64,000 bases of DNA from JAGTVG01 sp963820995 (GCA_963820995.1 CAWGCL010000006.1:62001-126000); one strand, 5' to 3'. Shown: positions 46,030 to 57,444, counted from the first letter of the stretch. The notes: generated from the sequence alone by a model not told the origin. A program made the numbers and translations.

Positions 46030-47256
46030 GTGAAAGAATACCTAAAATTAAACTACTTATTTCTATTTTATGTAATTTCTTGGGAGCCACTCCAAGCACT
46101 TATATTAAAAGTGGATGGAGCCGGCAGATCTGTGTTTCTAATCGCAATACTAACTTTATTATACAATATTCACAGAAAATCATTTCTCAAAATAATTACT
46201 TCTTTCCCTTATATTTATTGGGGCATTTGGGTATTGTTTGCTTTCATTGTAACTCTTCAAAACTATAATTTTGATTTGCCGTATTATTCATTTTTTGCAA
46301 GACTATGGATTCCTTTGTTAGTGGTATGGGTAATTAGTTTTGAATTCAATCTCGATTCCAAAAAAGTAATAAATACATTACTATATTCTTTACTATTTAG
46401 CTTATTAATTATCATCGCTACTGAATCAACAAGTAAAGCAGCCCGACTAGGCGGGGAATTGAATGCAAATAGAATCGGCCTATATGCATTTTCATTTCTA
46501 ATTATTTTAATGTATAAATATTATACAATTAGAACTGATTTTATTCGTAAAACGTTTCTATTTCTGCTTAGTTCCTTTCCAATTTTTATCATATTTAAAA
46601 CAGGATCTAGATCTGCTTTTGCGGTATTAGCTTTATTAATAGCAGGACAAGTTCTAATAAACAGATCAAAGAATTATCTAAAAACATTTATAGTGTTTTT
46701 TATGGGTTTTATTTTTCTTTTCTTCGTCTTTACTTATGTTATAGAAAATACAGACATAGGAAAAAGAATAGTAGATACTACTAAACAAGCTGAAAGAACA
46801 GGTTTAGAAACTGGAACCATATTTGATGTATTTGGAGATCGTGGTTTCTTTTATGTATTGGGATTTGAGATTTTTCTAGATCATCCCGTTACTGGTATTG
46901 GGCTAAGGAATTTTGTGAATTATTATAGCGGAGATGTAGAAATGGAACCAGAAATCATGGTTCACTTAACGGAATTAGGTGCTGTTGGATTTATTCTATT
47001 TATATTATTTAATAGTTGGATTGGAATTGAACTGTTTAAAGTAAGAAATTTTGATGTTTATATGGCTAGAAGAAATACTGAATTGTTAATAATAACTTTC
47101 ATATCAATGATCTTTTTAGCTACCACAAATACCTACCATCAAGTTCCTGCGGTATTTGCAATTTTTGGACTTATGATTGCACATATAGATGATGTTAAAT
47201 TAAAGCTATATAGACAAGAATTGGATGAAAAAGAAGATATTTATTTGGACAGCTGA
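46030..47256 (+). CDS. O-antigen polymerase/ligase-like membrane protein (Wzy candidate)
   Basis: The 408-residue protein has about 10-12 membrane helices. A large periplasmic loop between residues about 240 and 315 holds GDRGFFYVLGFEIFLDHPVTGIGLRN, the Wzy_C-like motif with the H in FLDHPVTGIG. The middle FKTGSRSAFAVLALL is also typical of Wzy/WaaL proteins. In this locus it is most simply the polymerase of the repeat unit. Start GTG at 46030. Its end overlaps the next gene by 32 bases. Confidence 0.85.
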   Translation: MKEYLKLNYLFLFYVISWEPLQALILKVDGAGRSVFLIAILTLLYNIHRKSFLKIITSFPYIYWGIWVLFAFIVTLQNYNFDLPYYSFFARLWIPLLVVWVISFEFNLDSKKVINTLLYSLLFSLLIIIATESTSKAARLGGELNANRIGLYAFSFLIILMYKYYTIRTDFIRKTFLFLLSSFPIFIIFKTGSRSAFAVLALLIAGQVLINRSKNYLKTFIVFFMGFIFLFFVFTYVIENTDIGKRIVDTTKQAERTGLETGTIFDVFGDRGFFYVLGFEIFLDHPVTGIGLRNFVNYYSGDVEMEPEIMVHLTELGAVGFILFILFNSWIGIELFKVRNFDVYMARRNTELLIITFISMIFLATTNTYHQVPAVFAIFGLMIAHIDDVKLKLYRQELDEKEDIYLDS

Positions 47257-48312
47257 TATTGATCAGCTTTTATCTTCAAACACAAAAGACCATTTAAGAA
47301 TTGGGGGCATTCTAATTCAGATGTATATGTGGTCCATTACTTTCTTGAAGAATGGTTGGAATGTCTACAGTCATACTACGCTTAAAGAAAATAACTGGAA
47401 AAAAATAGATGACATATCATTTATTAAATATCCAAAAGTTAGGTTTATTAATCCCGTTATATCTGCTTTATATATTTTTTATTCTTATGCAGGATTCGAC
47501 CTAATGTTATTTTAATCCCTGGAGCGAAAAGAGACCTTTTTTTCATTAGAATAATTTCAATTATCCTTAATATCAAGGTAATATTAAGATTTGCTAGTAA
47601 TTCTGATCTTGAACCTGGGAATGAAATTTTAAAAAGCCAATACGATAAATTATTATTTCAATTAGGATTGAGAATGACAACAGATTTTATCATACAAAAT
47701 AATGAGCAGCAAAATCTTCTCAAAAAGAATTATAAAAAAAATAATCCACTATTAATACCTAATATCTGGGATAAAAAACAAAGAAGGTCTAAAACGGATG
47801 TTGAGAAGAACTCTATTTTATGGGTAAGTAATTTTAAACAGTTGAAAAGACCATTATGGTTTATTGATATTGCCAAAAAGAAACCTGAATACAATTTTGT
47901 AATGGTTGGGAATCCTATTGATAAAGATCTATTTGAAAAATGTAAAATCAAATCCAGTAGCATTAAAAATCTTAAGTTTTTAGGTGGATTGACTTTTAAT
48001 GAAACAAATAAACTCTTTGAAAAAGCTCGGATCTTTATTTGCACATCAGAAATTGAAGGGTTTCCAAATACCTTTTTACAAGCATGGACGAATGAATGTC
48101 CAGTAATTTCGTCGTTTGATCCTAGTGATATTATAAAGGAAAATAATTTAGGAATGTTCGTTGAAGATATTGAATCCATGATCAATGCTATAGATTCACT
48201 ATATGATGGGGCATATTTTAATATTGTGCAGGAAAAGATTCGCAAATACTTTGATAAAACTCATAATCCGCAATATCATTATCAACGATTAATAGATAGA
48301 TTTATATCATAA
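47225..48312 (+). pseudogene. GT4 family glycosyltransferase, one frameshift
   Basis: Two pieces combine into about 361 residues. The first (47225-47515) has FIWTADIDQLL and RIGGILIQMYMW. The second (open from about 47500, with ATG at 47668, to 48312) has the GT-B C-terminal lobe: ILWVSNFKQLKRPLWFIDIA and FICTSEIEGFPNTFLQAWTNECPVIS, the family E-x7-E region. Frame change at about 47503, where an alternative reading continues VILIPGAKRDLFFIRIIS. The ATG at 47225 overlaps wzy. The stop TAA shares a base with the ATG of the next gene (TAATG). Confidence 0.85.
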
Positions 48313-49412
48313 TGAAGATCCTCCAAATTATTTTTTCGCTTACATCTGGTGGGGCTGAAAGATTTATTACTGATCTAAGCAATAGTCTATCAAATAACAA
48401 CGAAGTTATTCTTTGTGTAATATGTTCAGATAAAAATTACAATCTGAATTTCTACACACATGAACTTTCTAAAATATAAAATATATAAATTTAGGGCATA
48501 CTAGAGGCATTAATTTGAAATCTTTTTTTTCAATTTTTAATTTAATAAAACAATTAAAACCTGATTCAATACATGCTCATCTCAACGTAATTCTATATAT
48601 TTTCATCCCATCTATCATTTTCCGGAATAGATGTAAATTCTTTCATACACTACATAATTCAGCAGAAAAAACTATTGGATTTAAGTGGCAAAAAAACATC
48701 AATCGGTTTTTCTACAAATATCTTCATACAGCCAGTTACGATTTCAAAGGAAAGTGATCTATCATATAAACGATTGTATAAGTTGGACAATTCTATACTA
48801 ATTGAAAACGGACGAGCTCCGATTATTAAATCTCCAAACTACGAGAAAATTAAGAAAGAAATAGATAATTATAAAATTAATGAAAATGATATTGTGTTTG
48901 TACACATTGGTAGATACAGTAAACAAAAAAATCAAGAAATGTTGCTAAAAACATTTAATAGATTGTTAGCTGAAAATCATAATGTTATCTTACTCATAAT
49001 AGGTTCAGGATTTGAACAAAAAGAGGGGTTGAATCTCCTGAGTAGGAACCATAATGGGATTTACTTTCTAGGCACTCAAAATCATGTTGGTGATTATTTA
49101 TTATGTAGTGATTGTTTTTGTTTAACATCTCTGTGGGAAGGACTTCCAATTAGTCTTTTGGAAGCATTATCATGCGGTACAATACCGATATGCACTCCTG
49201 CTGGAGGCATTTTGGATGTTATTTCTACCGAAGATTATGGTTATATTTCTATTGACTTTTCTGAAGAAAATTATTATGCACTTATAAAGAAGTATTTAGC
49301 TGATCGCTCGAAAATTAAACAACAAGATTTAGTAAATTATTTTAATTTGAAATATTCAATAACAAATTGTGCTGAAAAGCATTTAGAACTTTATCAATCT
49401 CAGTTCATTTAA
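48312..49412 (+). pseudogene. GT4 family glycosyltransferase, two frameshifts
   Basis: The ATG at 48312 starts MKILQIIFSLTSGGAERFIT, a classic GT4 opening with the SGGAER motif. The frame breaks at about 48470, continues as LIKQLKPDSIHAHLNVILYI and breaks again near 48730. It then resumes as VTISKESDLSYKRLYKLDN and the C-terminal lobe (FVHIGRYSKQKNQEMLLKTF, CLTSLWEGLPISLLEALSCG). About 366 residues in all. Each break needs only a small indel. The conserved EGLPISLLEA region is intact. Confidence 0.85.
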
Positions 49413-49452
49413 GGCAAATCCTAAGAATGTTTGTTCTGACATCCATTTAGCA

Positions 49453-50568
49453 ATGTTTTACAAAATTTTAATTCTTACTCCCCCCCTAAAAGCTAAAGGT
49501 GGAGTATCTATTTATCAAAAATCATTAAAAGGAAAATTAAATAATTCAATCTATTATTTTATAATCGGTTCTCGAAGTGAAACTGCATCCATTTTTAAAA
49601 CTATTTCTAGGTTAATTTTGGATTATTGTTCATTTATAAAAAATTGTTGGAAATCAAAATATGATTTAATTCATGTAAATCCATCTTTTGGCATAAAGTC
49701 ATTATTTAGAGATGGAATCTTTATCTTAATTGCTAAGAGTTTTAGATTTAAAGTTCTTGTAATGTGGCATGGCTGGGATGCAGTGTTAGCAAATAAAATA
49801 TTCAAAAATCCTTTTAAAAAATTTTTATTTTTAAAAACATTCGGAAGAGCTAATGCCTTCACAGTATTGGCTTCTGAATTTAAGCATCAATTGCTCTCTA
49901 TTGGAATTCACAATCCAGTGTATTTGGAAACAACGATTTTTGATGATTCATTAATTAAGAGTTTTAACATTAAGAAACGTAATTACAAATCTAATGGTAA
50001 AATCAATATCCTTTTTTTAGCCCGAATTGAAAAAGTTAAAGGAATATATGAAACAATCGCAACTTATAGCATATTAAAGAACTTATATCCGAATATTACT
50101 TTGACTATTGCTGGCGATGGATCTGAATATGATAACATAGTAACGCATTTAGATTCTGTCAAATTGAAGGATGTGAAAAATTTGGGATTTCTAACAGAAG
50201 ATCCCAAGATTGAAGCTTTTAAAAGTGCAGATATATTTTTATTACCCACATATCACGGTGAAGGAATGCCTATTTCTATCCTAGAAGCTATGGCATTTGG
50301 AATACCAGTAATTACACGTCCGATGGGCGGATTACATGATTTTTTTGAGCATGGAAAAATGGGATATTTAACGGAAAGCAAAGATCCAAATATATTTGCT
50401 CAGCTAATAGTGAAGTTAATAAAAGATCCTAATATAAGAAAAAAGATTTCTGAATATAATTATAAATACGCCCAAAGAAAATTTAAAGCCTCAAATGTAG
50501 CCAAACGATTAGATGTTTTATATTCCAAAACTATTGAGGGAAATAAAAAAAAATTGGTTAAAAATTAA
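49453..50568 (+). CDS. GT4 family glycosyltransferase
   Basis: The 371-residue enzyme is intact. N-terminal lobe: ILILTPPLKAKGGVSIYQKSL and a YDLIHVNPSFG region. C-terminal lobe: LFLARIEKVKGIYETIATY near 175, LTIAGDGSEY, and FLLPTYHGEGMPISILEAMAFG near 265-285, the nucleotide-sugar binding motif. It belongs to the retaining GT4 class. It follows the previous gene after 40 bases. Confidence 0.93.
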   Translation: MFYKILILTPPLKAKGGVSIYQKSLKGKLNNSIYYFIIGSRSETASIFKTISRLILDYCSFIKNCWKSKYDLIHVNPSFGIKSLFRDGIFILIAKSFRFKVLVMWHGWDAVLANKIFKNPFKKFLFLKTFGRANAFTVLASEFKHQLLSIGIHNPVYLETTIFDDSLIKSFNIKKRNYKSNGKINILFLARIEKVKGIYETIATYSILKNLYPNITLTIAGDGSEYDNIVTHLDSVKLKDVKNLGFLTEDPKIEAFKSADIFLLPTYHGEGMPISILEAMAFGIPVITRPMGGLHDFFEHGKMGYLTESKDPNIFAQLIVKLIKDPNIRKKISEYNYKYAQRKFKASNVAKRLDVLYSKTIEGNKKKLVKN

Positions 50569-50750
50569 TCTCAATAAATCAATTCTATATAAACTTAAAT
50601 TAAGTTAGGGAATGATTTAATAACAATACAAAGACAATTTATCGATTATTTATAGAATAATATTTTCGATAACATTATTTGTATAATCTTGATTCTAATT
50701 AAATAATATAACTATTGAGTTAAATATTACATTTATGTAAATTGAATCTT

Positions 50751-51767
50751 ATGGGAGAAAATCTTAAGATAAGAAGACTAATTAAGAAAGACATACCAGA
50801 AATAATTCAATTATTTCGAAACAGAAAGAGTGATAAAGAACTCAATTGGATACTCCGTGATCCAGAAAATCCACTAAGTTATAATGCATTTGTTGCAATT
50901 ACTAATGAGGATATTATCGTAGGGGTAATTGGATATGTATTATCAACTTTCCTTGATAATAAGAAATTAATTAAAGGTGTAATTCCAATGTTGTGGTTAA
51001 TAAGGCGTAATTATCGGGGTTTAGCTGGCATCTTATTACTAAAAAAAGTATTGGAACTAGGAGAATTTGGATACGGAATAGAAGGAACTCAAATGGCTCA
51101 AGAACTCTTTTTAAAATTCAAATATAACAAAGTATCACAACGATTTTCGTATAAAAAGACATATGATCCAATAAAATATTTTATTGATAGCGATAAATCC
51201 TTTATCGACAAAATCGTTAGGATAATTCCCCGCATTCCCAATTATGTTATGAGTTTCCAAAAACCGTCAATATATAAGGATATAGAACTAATAAAATATA
51301 ATGGGGATAATTACTTTGAAGAGGGGCATTCTGATTCAGTATTTCACGTTAATGTAAATAAGAGATTCATTGATTGGCTAAATGCATGTCCATTTTTAGA
51401 AAGCTATGTGTTTGGAATTAAGCACAAAGATAAAAAACTTGGTATGTGTGTGTTTTATATAAATCAATCTAAAGAAAAAAGACTGGGACGGATTGTTTAT
51501 ATGCCCTATTTAGGAAAAGACATAAAATTATGGAATACTGTTATTAAAAAGTCTCTGAAATTTTTTAAAGACAAGAACTGTTTTATAGTTGACACTATTG
51601 GAATAAATCATCATCATGTTGTAAGTCTTCAAAGATTTGGTTTCATTAAGTCGGTTAATCCACAACCTATTTTCCTCCGTGATCCAAAACAATTATTGAA
51701 AAATGTAAATTTTGATGATATGCATATGCAATACACAGAAGGCGATAATGCATATATTGGTTTATAA
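50751..51767 (+). CDS. GNAT-type N-acyltransferase
   Basis: A 338-residue protein with GNAT-like beginnings (LKIRRLIKKDIPEIIQLFRN), the acetyl-CoA loop region (IRRNYRGLAGILLLKKVLEL near residue 85) and a second, more divergent half that may be another GNAT fold. Members of this layout occur in exopolysaccharide loci and may acylate an amino sugar. An ATG at 50751 is preferred over the TTG three codons upstream. Specificity is unknown. Confidence 0.75.
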   Translation: MGENLKIRRLIKKDIPEIIQLFRNRKSDKELNWILRDPENPLSYNAFVAITNEDIIVGVIGYVLSTFLDNKKLIKGVIPMLWLIRRNYRGLAGILLLKKVLELGEFGYGIEGTQMAQELFLKFKYNKVSQRFSYKKTYDPIKYFIDSDKSFIDKIVRIIPRIPNYVMSFQKPSIYKDIELIKYNGDNYFEEGHSDSVFHVNVNKRFIDWLNACPFLESYVFGIKHKDKKLGMCVFYINQSKEKRLGRIVYMPYLGKDIKLWNTVIKKSLKFFKDKNCFIVDTIGINHHHVVSLQRFGFIKSVNPQPIFLRDPKQLLKNVNFDDMHMQYTEGDNAYIGL

Positions 51768-51859
51768 TTGTAAAACACTGTGGTCTATCAAAATACAGTA
51801 AGTTTTCTTAAGCTAAGTTCTCCAAATCATTGTTATAGTTCAATTAAGAAATTTCATTA

Positions 51860-53045
51860 ATGGATTATACGGAATCATTTAACAAACTACATTCATATTG
51901 TAAAAAGGAGTCATTTATAGGATGGGATCCTTATGACGGTTTAAATTCAAAATTATTCCAACGATTACTTCTTAACAAATGGGATCTTGCTAGATTACTT
52001 TGGATTCAATTATTTAAAAGAAATCCAATAAATCTTAGGACTTTATTTGGAGTTGACAAAGGATATAATCCTAAGGCTATTGCCTTATTTATTTCTGGAT
52101 ATTGCAACCTTTATAAAATGGATCCAAAGATAGAATATTTAAACAAAATAGAATCACTATCAAAAATATTGATATCGCTAAAAAATTCTAATTACTCCGG
52201 ATCATGTTGGGGATATAATTTTGATTGGCAGGCACGAGGTGGATTATATTTCCCATCTGGAACCCCAAATATAGTTGTAACGACATTTTGTTCCACAGCT
52301 TTAATAAACGCTTATGAGATTTTGAAAAGAGAAGAATTATTGCATAATGCCATATCCTCAGCTAATTTTATAATCCACGACCTTAATAGATCAATAAAAG
52401 AAGAATGGACTTTTATTTTCTTATTCACCATTGATGGGAAATGACAGGGTATATAATGCATCATTAATGGGTAGCAAACTATTAAGTTACTGTTACTACT
52501 ATACAAAAAAAGAGATATATGAGGAACTTGCGAGTGAATCAGTAATGGCATGCATAAATGCTCAAAATAACGATGGATCCTGGATCTATGGAGAGTTGCC
52601 AATACAGAATTGGATCGATAGTTTTCATACCGGATATAACCTGGAATGTTTAAAGGTTTATAGTCGCTATTGTAAGAAAATTGATGTTACAAAAAATATT
52701 GAAGATGGATTAAATTATTATATCAATAATTTCTTTCTAAATGATGGAACTCCCAAATATTACAATGATAAAATCTATCCAATTGATATACATAGCCCTG
52801 CTCAGCTATTCGCTACCTTATCACAATTAAATTATTATCCAGAAAACCTGGAACTCGCAGAAAAAGTCTTAGATTGGACCATTAAAAATATGCAGGATAA
52901 AAAAGGGTATTTTTATTATCAAAAACATAAAGTTTATACAAATAAAATTCCTTACATGCGTTGGAGTCAGGCTTTTTTATTCTATGGAATAAGTTTTCAT
53001 TTATATGAAGTATCGAAATACAAATCAATTACCAGTAGGATATAA
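51860..53045 (+). pseudogene. Alpha-helical toroid protein of polysaccharide loci, one frameshift
   Basis: Two frames give one protein of about 395 residues. The first (51860-52444) contains SCWGYNFDWQARGGLYFPSG. The second (52431-53045) contains NDGSWIYGELPIQNWIDSFHTGYNLE and PYMRWSQAFLFYG. The breaks meet near 52415-52430 in TTTATTTTCTTATTCACC, where FSYSPLMGNDRVYN restores continuity. The repeated aromatic helices suggest an (alpha/alpha)6 toroid as in glycan lyases, epimerases and unsaturated glucuronyl hydrolases. I do not know the reaction. Confidence 0.7.
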
Positions 53046-53155
53046 AATTTCATATAGACTTTATATTTCTAATTAGATCTTTATAAGATTATTTATTTAT
53101 ATAGTCTATTTATTTAATAAAAATATCCTCCTTTATATTTTAATATCAATATTCT

Positions 53156-53860
53156 ATGACAATTAATTCTTGCCAATTAAATGGGATTAAAACATATGCA
53201 TTTGAATCAAAGAATGATTTTATCAATTATGTAAATAATAAAAACGTCATACTAATTGCTATAAATGCTGAAAAAATTTTGCATGCACCAAGTTTGTTAA
53301 AAGAGATAATAAAGGAAAACATAGGTTATCCTGATGGAATCGGAGCTGTTTGGGCATTAAAAAAGCATGGCTTCAAGCATGTTAAGAAAATACCTGGATG
53401 TGAACTTTGGTTAGACATAATTCATAAATATTATCAAACAAAGTCGTTTTATCTAATTGGATCTAAACCAGAAGTTATTCAAAATACAGTAGAAAAACTT
53501 AAACAACAATACAACGGAATTAAAATATTAAACTATCGAGATGGCTATATAAAGAATCAGAAAGAAAAGGACGAATTGATAATTAATATTAAACATAATA
53601 AACCTGATATTGTTTTTGTAGCTGCAGGTTCTCCATTTCAGGAGCTATTAATGAAAGAATTGAAAGAAAATCATCCTGCATTGTACATGGGCCTAGGCGG
53701 GAGTTTTGATGTTTATACTGGTAAAACGAAAAGAGCTCCTGAATTTTGGTTGAAAATGCATTTGGAATGGTTGTACAGATTAATTTCACAACCGACCCGG
53801 ATAAAAAGACAAATCCATTTAATTCGATTTGCATATCTTAATGCCATTGGTCGAATTTAA
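53156..53860 (+). CDS. WecG/TagA/CpsF family glycosyltransferase
   Basis: The 234-residue protein has the family motifs: PDGIGAVWALKKHGFKHVKKIPG near residue 60, FYLIGSKPEVIQNTVEKLK, and KPDIVFVAAGSPFQELLM. The end has GLGGSFDVYTGKTKRAPEF and LEWLYRLISQPTRIKRQ. Such enzymes add N-acetylmannosamine or its uronic acid to lipid-linked GlcNAc. WecB- and WecA-like genes follow directly, so the chain start is probably ManNAc(A) on GlcNAc-PP-lipid. Members of this family attach to the inner membrane by their C-terminus. Confidence 0.92.
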   Translation: MTINSCQLNGIKTYAFESKNDFINYVNNKNVILIAINAEKILHAPSLLKEIIKENIGYPDGIGAVWALKKHGFKHVKKIPGCELWLDIIHKYYQTKSFYLIGSKPEVIQNTVEKLKQQYNGIKILNYRDGYIKNQKEKDELIINIKHNKPDIVFVAAGSPFQELLMKELKENHPALYMGLGGSFDVYTGKTKRAPEFWLKMHLEWLYRLISQPTRIKRQIHLIRFAYLNAIGRI

Positions 53861-53873
53861 ATAAAATATTCAT

Positions 53874-55037
53874 ATGAAAATTATCTCAGTTGTAGGAGCA
53901 AGACCGAATTTCATGAAGATCGCACCCTTTATTAAAGCAATTGATGACTACAATCAAAATAATATTCCAACAAAGAAAATTGATCACATTCTTTTACACA
54001 CAGGTCAACATTATGATGATCGAATGAATGATTCATTTTTTAAGAACCTTGGAATTCCGGATCCTAATATCAATCTTGGAATAGGATCAGGAAGTCATGC
54101 TGAACAGGTTGGTAAAACTATGATTGCATTTGAGAAAGTTTTGCAAAATCACAAGCCAGATCTAGTGGTTGTTGTTGGAGATGTTAATGCCACATTGGCT
54201 TGTTCGGTGACTGCAAAAAAAGAAAATGTAAAATGTTGTCACATCGAAGCAGGTCTTCGTTCTGGTGATATTACAATGCCGGAGGAGGTTAACAGGATTG
54301 TTACTGATCGAGTTTCGGATATACTTTTAACACCAGATCTAATTTCCAGTTCAAATCTTGCAAATGAAGGAATATCAAATAATAAAATCAGGTTTGTCGG
54401 TAATATTATGATTGACACTCTTTTATCTAATTTTGATAAAGCCAATCGTATCAAAACACCTGAAATTCTTAAAAAGAATTGTTTAGTTCAAGCTAAAAAT
54501 GAAAACATCTCCAATATTAATTTTGACTCATATGCTTTATTGACTTTACACCGTCCTTCTAATGTTGATCATGTGGATATTTTAAAACCATTAATGGATT
54601 TTATAATCAATGAAGCTTCTACGAAAATTCATTTCATTTGGCCTATTCATCCAAGAACACTTAAACAACTTAAGAAATTCAACCTATACGAAAACATTGT
54701 TAATTCATATAATATCACCCTACTGCACCCAATAAATTATCACGATATGTTACATTTGAATACAAAAGCTAAAATAATGTTAACGGATAGTGGTGGGCTA
54801 CAGGAAGAATGTATGATATTAGGTACTCCTTGTTTAACACTTAGATGGAACACCGAAAGACCTATTACCTTAATTGAAAATGGCGGAGTATCAGTATTAG
54901 TAGGAAATGATATAAATAAAATTAGGTTTGAATTTAACAATTTAATTAAAAACGCTAAGGCGCCCCGGTATCCGGATTATTGGGATGGAAATACTGCACA
55001 AAGATGTTTGACAGAAATTCTATCTTTTTTTGAATAA
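53874..55037 (+). CDS. wecB: UDP-N-acetylglucosamine 2-epimerase (non-hydrolysing)
   Basis: The 387-residue enzyme converts UDP-GlcNAc to UDP-ManNAc. Motifs: GARPNFMKIAP near residue 8, LLHTGQHYDDRMNDSF near 40, GDVNATLACS near 100, CCHIEAGLRSGD near 122, MPEEVNRIVTDRVSD near 137 and TDSGGLQEECMILGTPCL near 302. It starts 13 bases after the WecG-like gene, consistent with the supply of its donor sugar. Confidence 0.95.
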   Translation: MKIISVVGARPNFMKIAPFIKAIDDYNQNNIPTKKIDHILLHTGQHYDDRMNDSFFKNLGIPDPNINLGIGSGSHAEQVGKTMIAFEKVLQNHKPDLVVVVGDVNATLACSVTAKKENVKCCHIEAGLRSGDITMPEEVNRIVTDRVSDILLTPDLISSSNLANEGISNNKIRFVGNIMIDTLLSNFDKANRIKTPEILKKNCLVQAKNENISNINFDSYALLTLHRPSNVDHVDILKPLMDFIINEASTKIHFIWPIHPRTLKQLKKFNLYENIVNSYNITLLHPINYHDMLHLNTKAKIMLTDSGGLQEECMILGTPCLTLRWNTERPITLIENGGVSVLVGNDINKIRFEFNNLIKNAKAPRYPDYWDGNTAQRCLTEILSFFE

Positions 55038-55269
55038 TTCTTCTATTTTAATTTTGGCTAATCCATTCAAATCACGAATCTTTATTTAGATTTTCTAATA
55101 TCAGAAAGCAATTGCATTATTTTTATTTTAATTATTACTTTTATTATAAAATATTTTTTAATATATTTGAAAATATAAAATAATTTATATTATTTATAAA
55201 AATAATTTAAATTGACATTGTGAATTGCTCAAATAACATGTAAAGCATTTACCCTTAATTTCAACCGAT

Positions 55270-56499
55270 ATGGAGTTTTCAAACGATCTTATTACAATAT
55301 ACTTTCCAGCTTGGTTATTAATCATTGGGGGATTTGTAACAGCATTTATAATTACTTTTTTTTCAGTACCGCCCATTGTTACGCTAGCCAGGTCTAAAGG
55401 TTTATACGATTTACCTAATGGACGGACATCGCATTCAACTGCGACTCCTTACCTTGGAGGTATTGCTGTTTTCACTGGTTTAATACTTTCAACAATTATT
55501 TTTGCTGCTTTTGGGTTTGAGAAAGATCTTGCATATATAATTGCCGGTTTGGTAATCTTACTTTTTATTGGCTTAAAGGATGATATGTCGGTAATAAATC
55601 CTTATAAGAAACTTACTGGACAATTTGTGGCATCTTTTATAATAATTGTTTTAGCGAACATCCGCATTGATAACTTCTATGGAACTTTAGGATTGGAGAG
55701 TATTCCATATTTCACGAGTATTTTATTTACTACATTTGTTTTTATCGTCATAATCAATGGGATTAATTTAATTGATGGAATCGATGGATTAGCCTCTGGG
55801 ATTGCCATTGTTATTTCTTTCACTCTCAGCATTTGGTTTTACTATGCTGGATTTATACATTATTCAATTTTGTGTTTTGCACTTAGTGGATCATTGGTTG
55901 CATTCTTTTATTATAATGTTTTCAGTAAGAATAATAAAATATTCCTTGGCGATGCCGGATCATTAATGGTTGGGCTTATTATATCAGTACTAATAATTCA
56001 ATTTCTTGAATTCCAAACATTCTCCTTGGGTTTTAATATTCACTCTGCTCCTGCTGTTGCATTTGGAATTTTAATTATCCCATTTTTCGACACATTACGA
56101 GTGTTCTCCTTAAGGGTAATGCAGGGGCGATCACCGTTTTCAGCTGATCGACAACATATCCATCATCTTTTACTAGATCTTGGCTTCTCTCATATAAAAG
56201 CTTCAATAACGCTGATGCTTTTTAATATATTTATAATTGTAATATCTTTCATTCTGCAAGACCTTAGAAGCATATATTTAATTTTAATACAACTATCATT
56301 GGCATTCTGCTTTTCATTTGCAGGATATCATATTTTGAATAATAGAAGAAAAATCGAGATGAATAAAAACAATAACCCCCATATTGGCAAACAAATATCA
56401 ATAGTGAAAAATCGTGTTTCTAACAATTTTGTTTCGGAAGAAACTAATGAAGTTAAGCAAAGAAAGAAATTTCAATTTTTAAGTATTTTAAATATTTAA
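55270..56499 (+). CDS. Undecaprenyl-phosphate GlcNAc-1-phosphate transferase (WecA/MraY family)
   Basis: The 409-residue integral membrane protein has about 11 helices and the family motifs: LPNGRTSHSTATPYLGGIA near residue 48, IGLKDDMSVINPYKKL near 100, INLIDGIDGLASG near 165, FLGDAGSLMVGLI near 225 and the His motif ADRQHIHHLLLDLGFSH near 295. It should start the repeat unit by moving a sugar phosphate from UDP-sugar to undecaprenyl phosphate. A hydrophilic tail of about 45 residues follows the last helix. Confidence 0.93.
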   Translation: MEFSNDLITIYFPAWLLIIGGFVTAFIITFFSVPPIVTLARSKGLYDLPNGRTSHSTATPYLGGIAVFTGLILSTIIFAAFGFEKDLAYIIAGLVILLFIGLKDDMSVINPYKKLTGQFVASFIIIVLANIRIDNFYGTLGLESIPYFTSILFTTFVFIVIINGINLIDGIDGLASGIAIVISFTLSIWFYYAGFIHYSILCFALSGSLVAFFYYNVFSKNNKIFLGDAGSLMVGLIISVLIIQFLEFQTFSLGFNIHSAPAVAFGILIIPFFDTLRVFSLRVMQGRSPFSADRQHIHHLLLDLGFSHIKASITLMLFNIFIIVISFILQDLRSIYLILIQLSLAFCFSFAGYHILNNRRKIEMNKNNNPHIGKQISIVKNRVSNNFVSEETNEVKQRKKFQFLSILNI

Positions 56500-56568
56500 T
56501 TTATTATTATTGAATTAATTATTTCTAATTTAAATATTCAAATAACATTCTTATTAAAACTTTTAAAA

Positions 56569-57408
56569 ATGCATTATAAACAATATCTGAATATTGCGAA
56601 ATACTTTTTTACGATTGCACTATTTTTTCTATTATTCTGGATTTTTTCATGTAAAAATTATAAAAGTCTTACATACTTTGTAGATGAGTCTGACGCTGAA
56701 GCTAAATTATATCATCAAATAGATAAACCGCAGGATTACGTAATTAAAAAAAATGACAATTTATATATAAGCATCCAATCATTAAATCCAGAATTAAATG
56801 CCATCTACAATCCTGCTATTCCTTCGAATACTACCGGATTGGGTGGAACTGGAGGAACCCAAACTAATTATGGGAACCGCAATCCAATATTTAAATGGAT
56901 ATATGGTTAATAAGGAAGGATTTGTTGAATTACCAATAATTGGGAGCATACTCGTTGATGGTTTAACCTTATCAGAAGCAGAATCTAAAATTAAGACAAC
57001 TGCAACTGAGTATATAAAGGATCCTACAGTTAAAGTAAAGCTGTTAAGCTTTAAAGTTACTGTATTAGGAGAAGTAGTAAGTCCAGGAATATACTATAAC
57101 TATAATGTAAGTTTTACAATCTTGATGCGATTAGTATGGCAAATGGTAATACAGATTTTTCAAATATTAGTAAGGTAAAAGTACTGAGGCAATCAACAGC
57201 CGGAATTGTATCATACAAACTTAATCTTCAGGATTATGAGTTTTTATCTTCGGAGGCATTTTATCTTCAACCCGATGATGTTATTTACATACAACCATCT
57301 AAATATAAGAATGTGCCACTTAAACAGCCTATATGGGTTTTAGTTTTATCAGGTGCAACAACAGTAATATTAATCGCATCTTTTGTAAACGCCATAGGAA
57401 ACAATTGA
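56569..57408 (+). pseudogene. Outer-membrane polysaccharide export protein (Wza/OPX family), two frameshifts
   Basis: Three overlapping frames (56569-56910, 56798-57178, 57136-57408) give one lipoprotein of about 280 residues. The first has a lipobox (LLFWIFSCKN) and PQDYVIKKNDNLYISIQSLNP. The second has YLNGYMVNKEGFVELPIIGS and KVTVLGEVVSPGIYY, the export and SLBB parts. The third has PDDVIYIQPSKYKNVPL and a C-terminal membrane helix. The joins are near 56880 and 57122 (ATCTTGATGCG would need one base). The C-terminal helix is typical of the Bacteroidota form, unlike E. coli Wza. It works with Wzc. Confidence 0.87.
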
Positions 57409-57444
57409 TAGGATAAAATAAGACGATTAATTAACTAAATTCAT

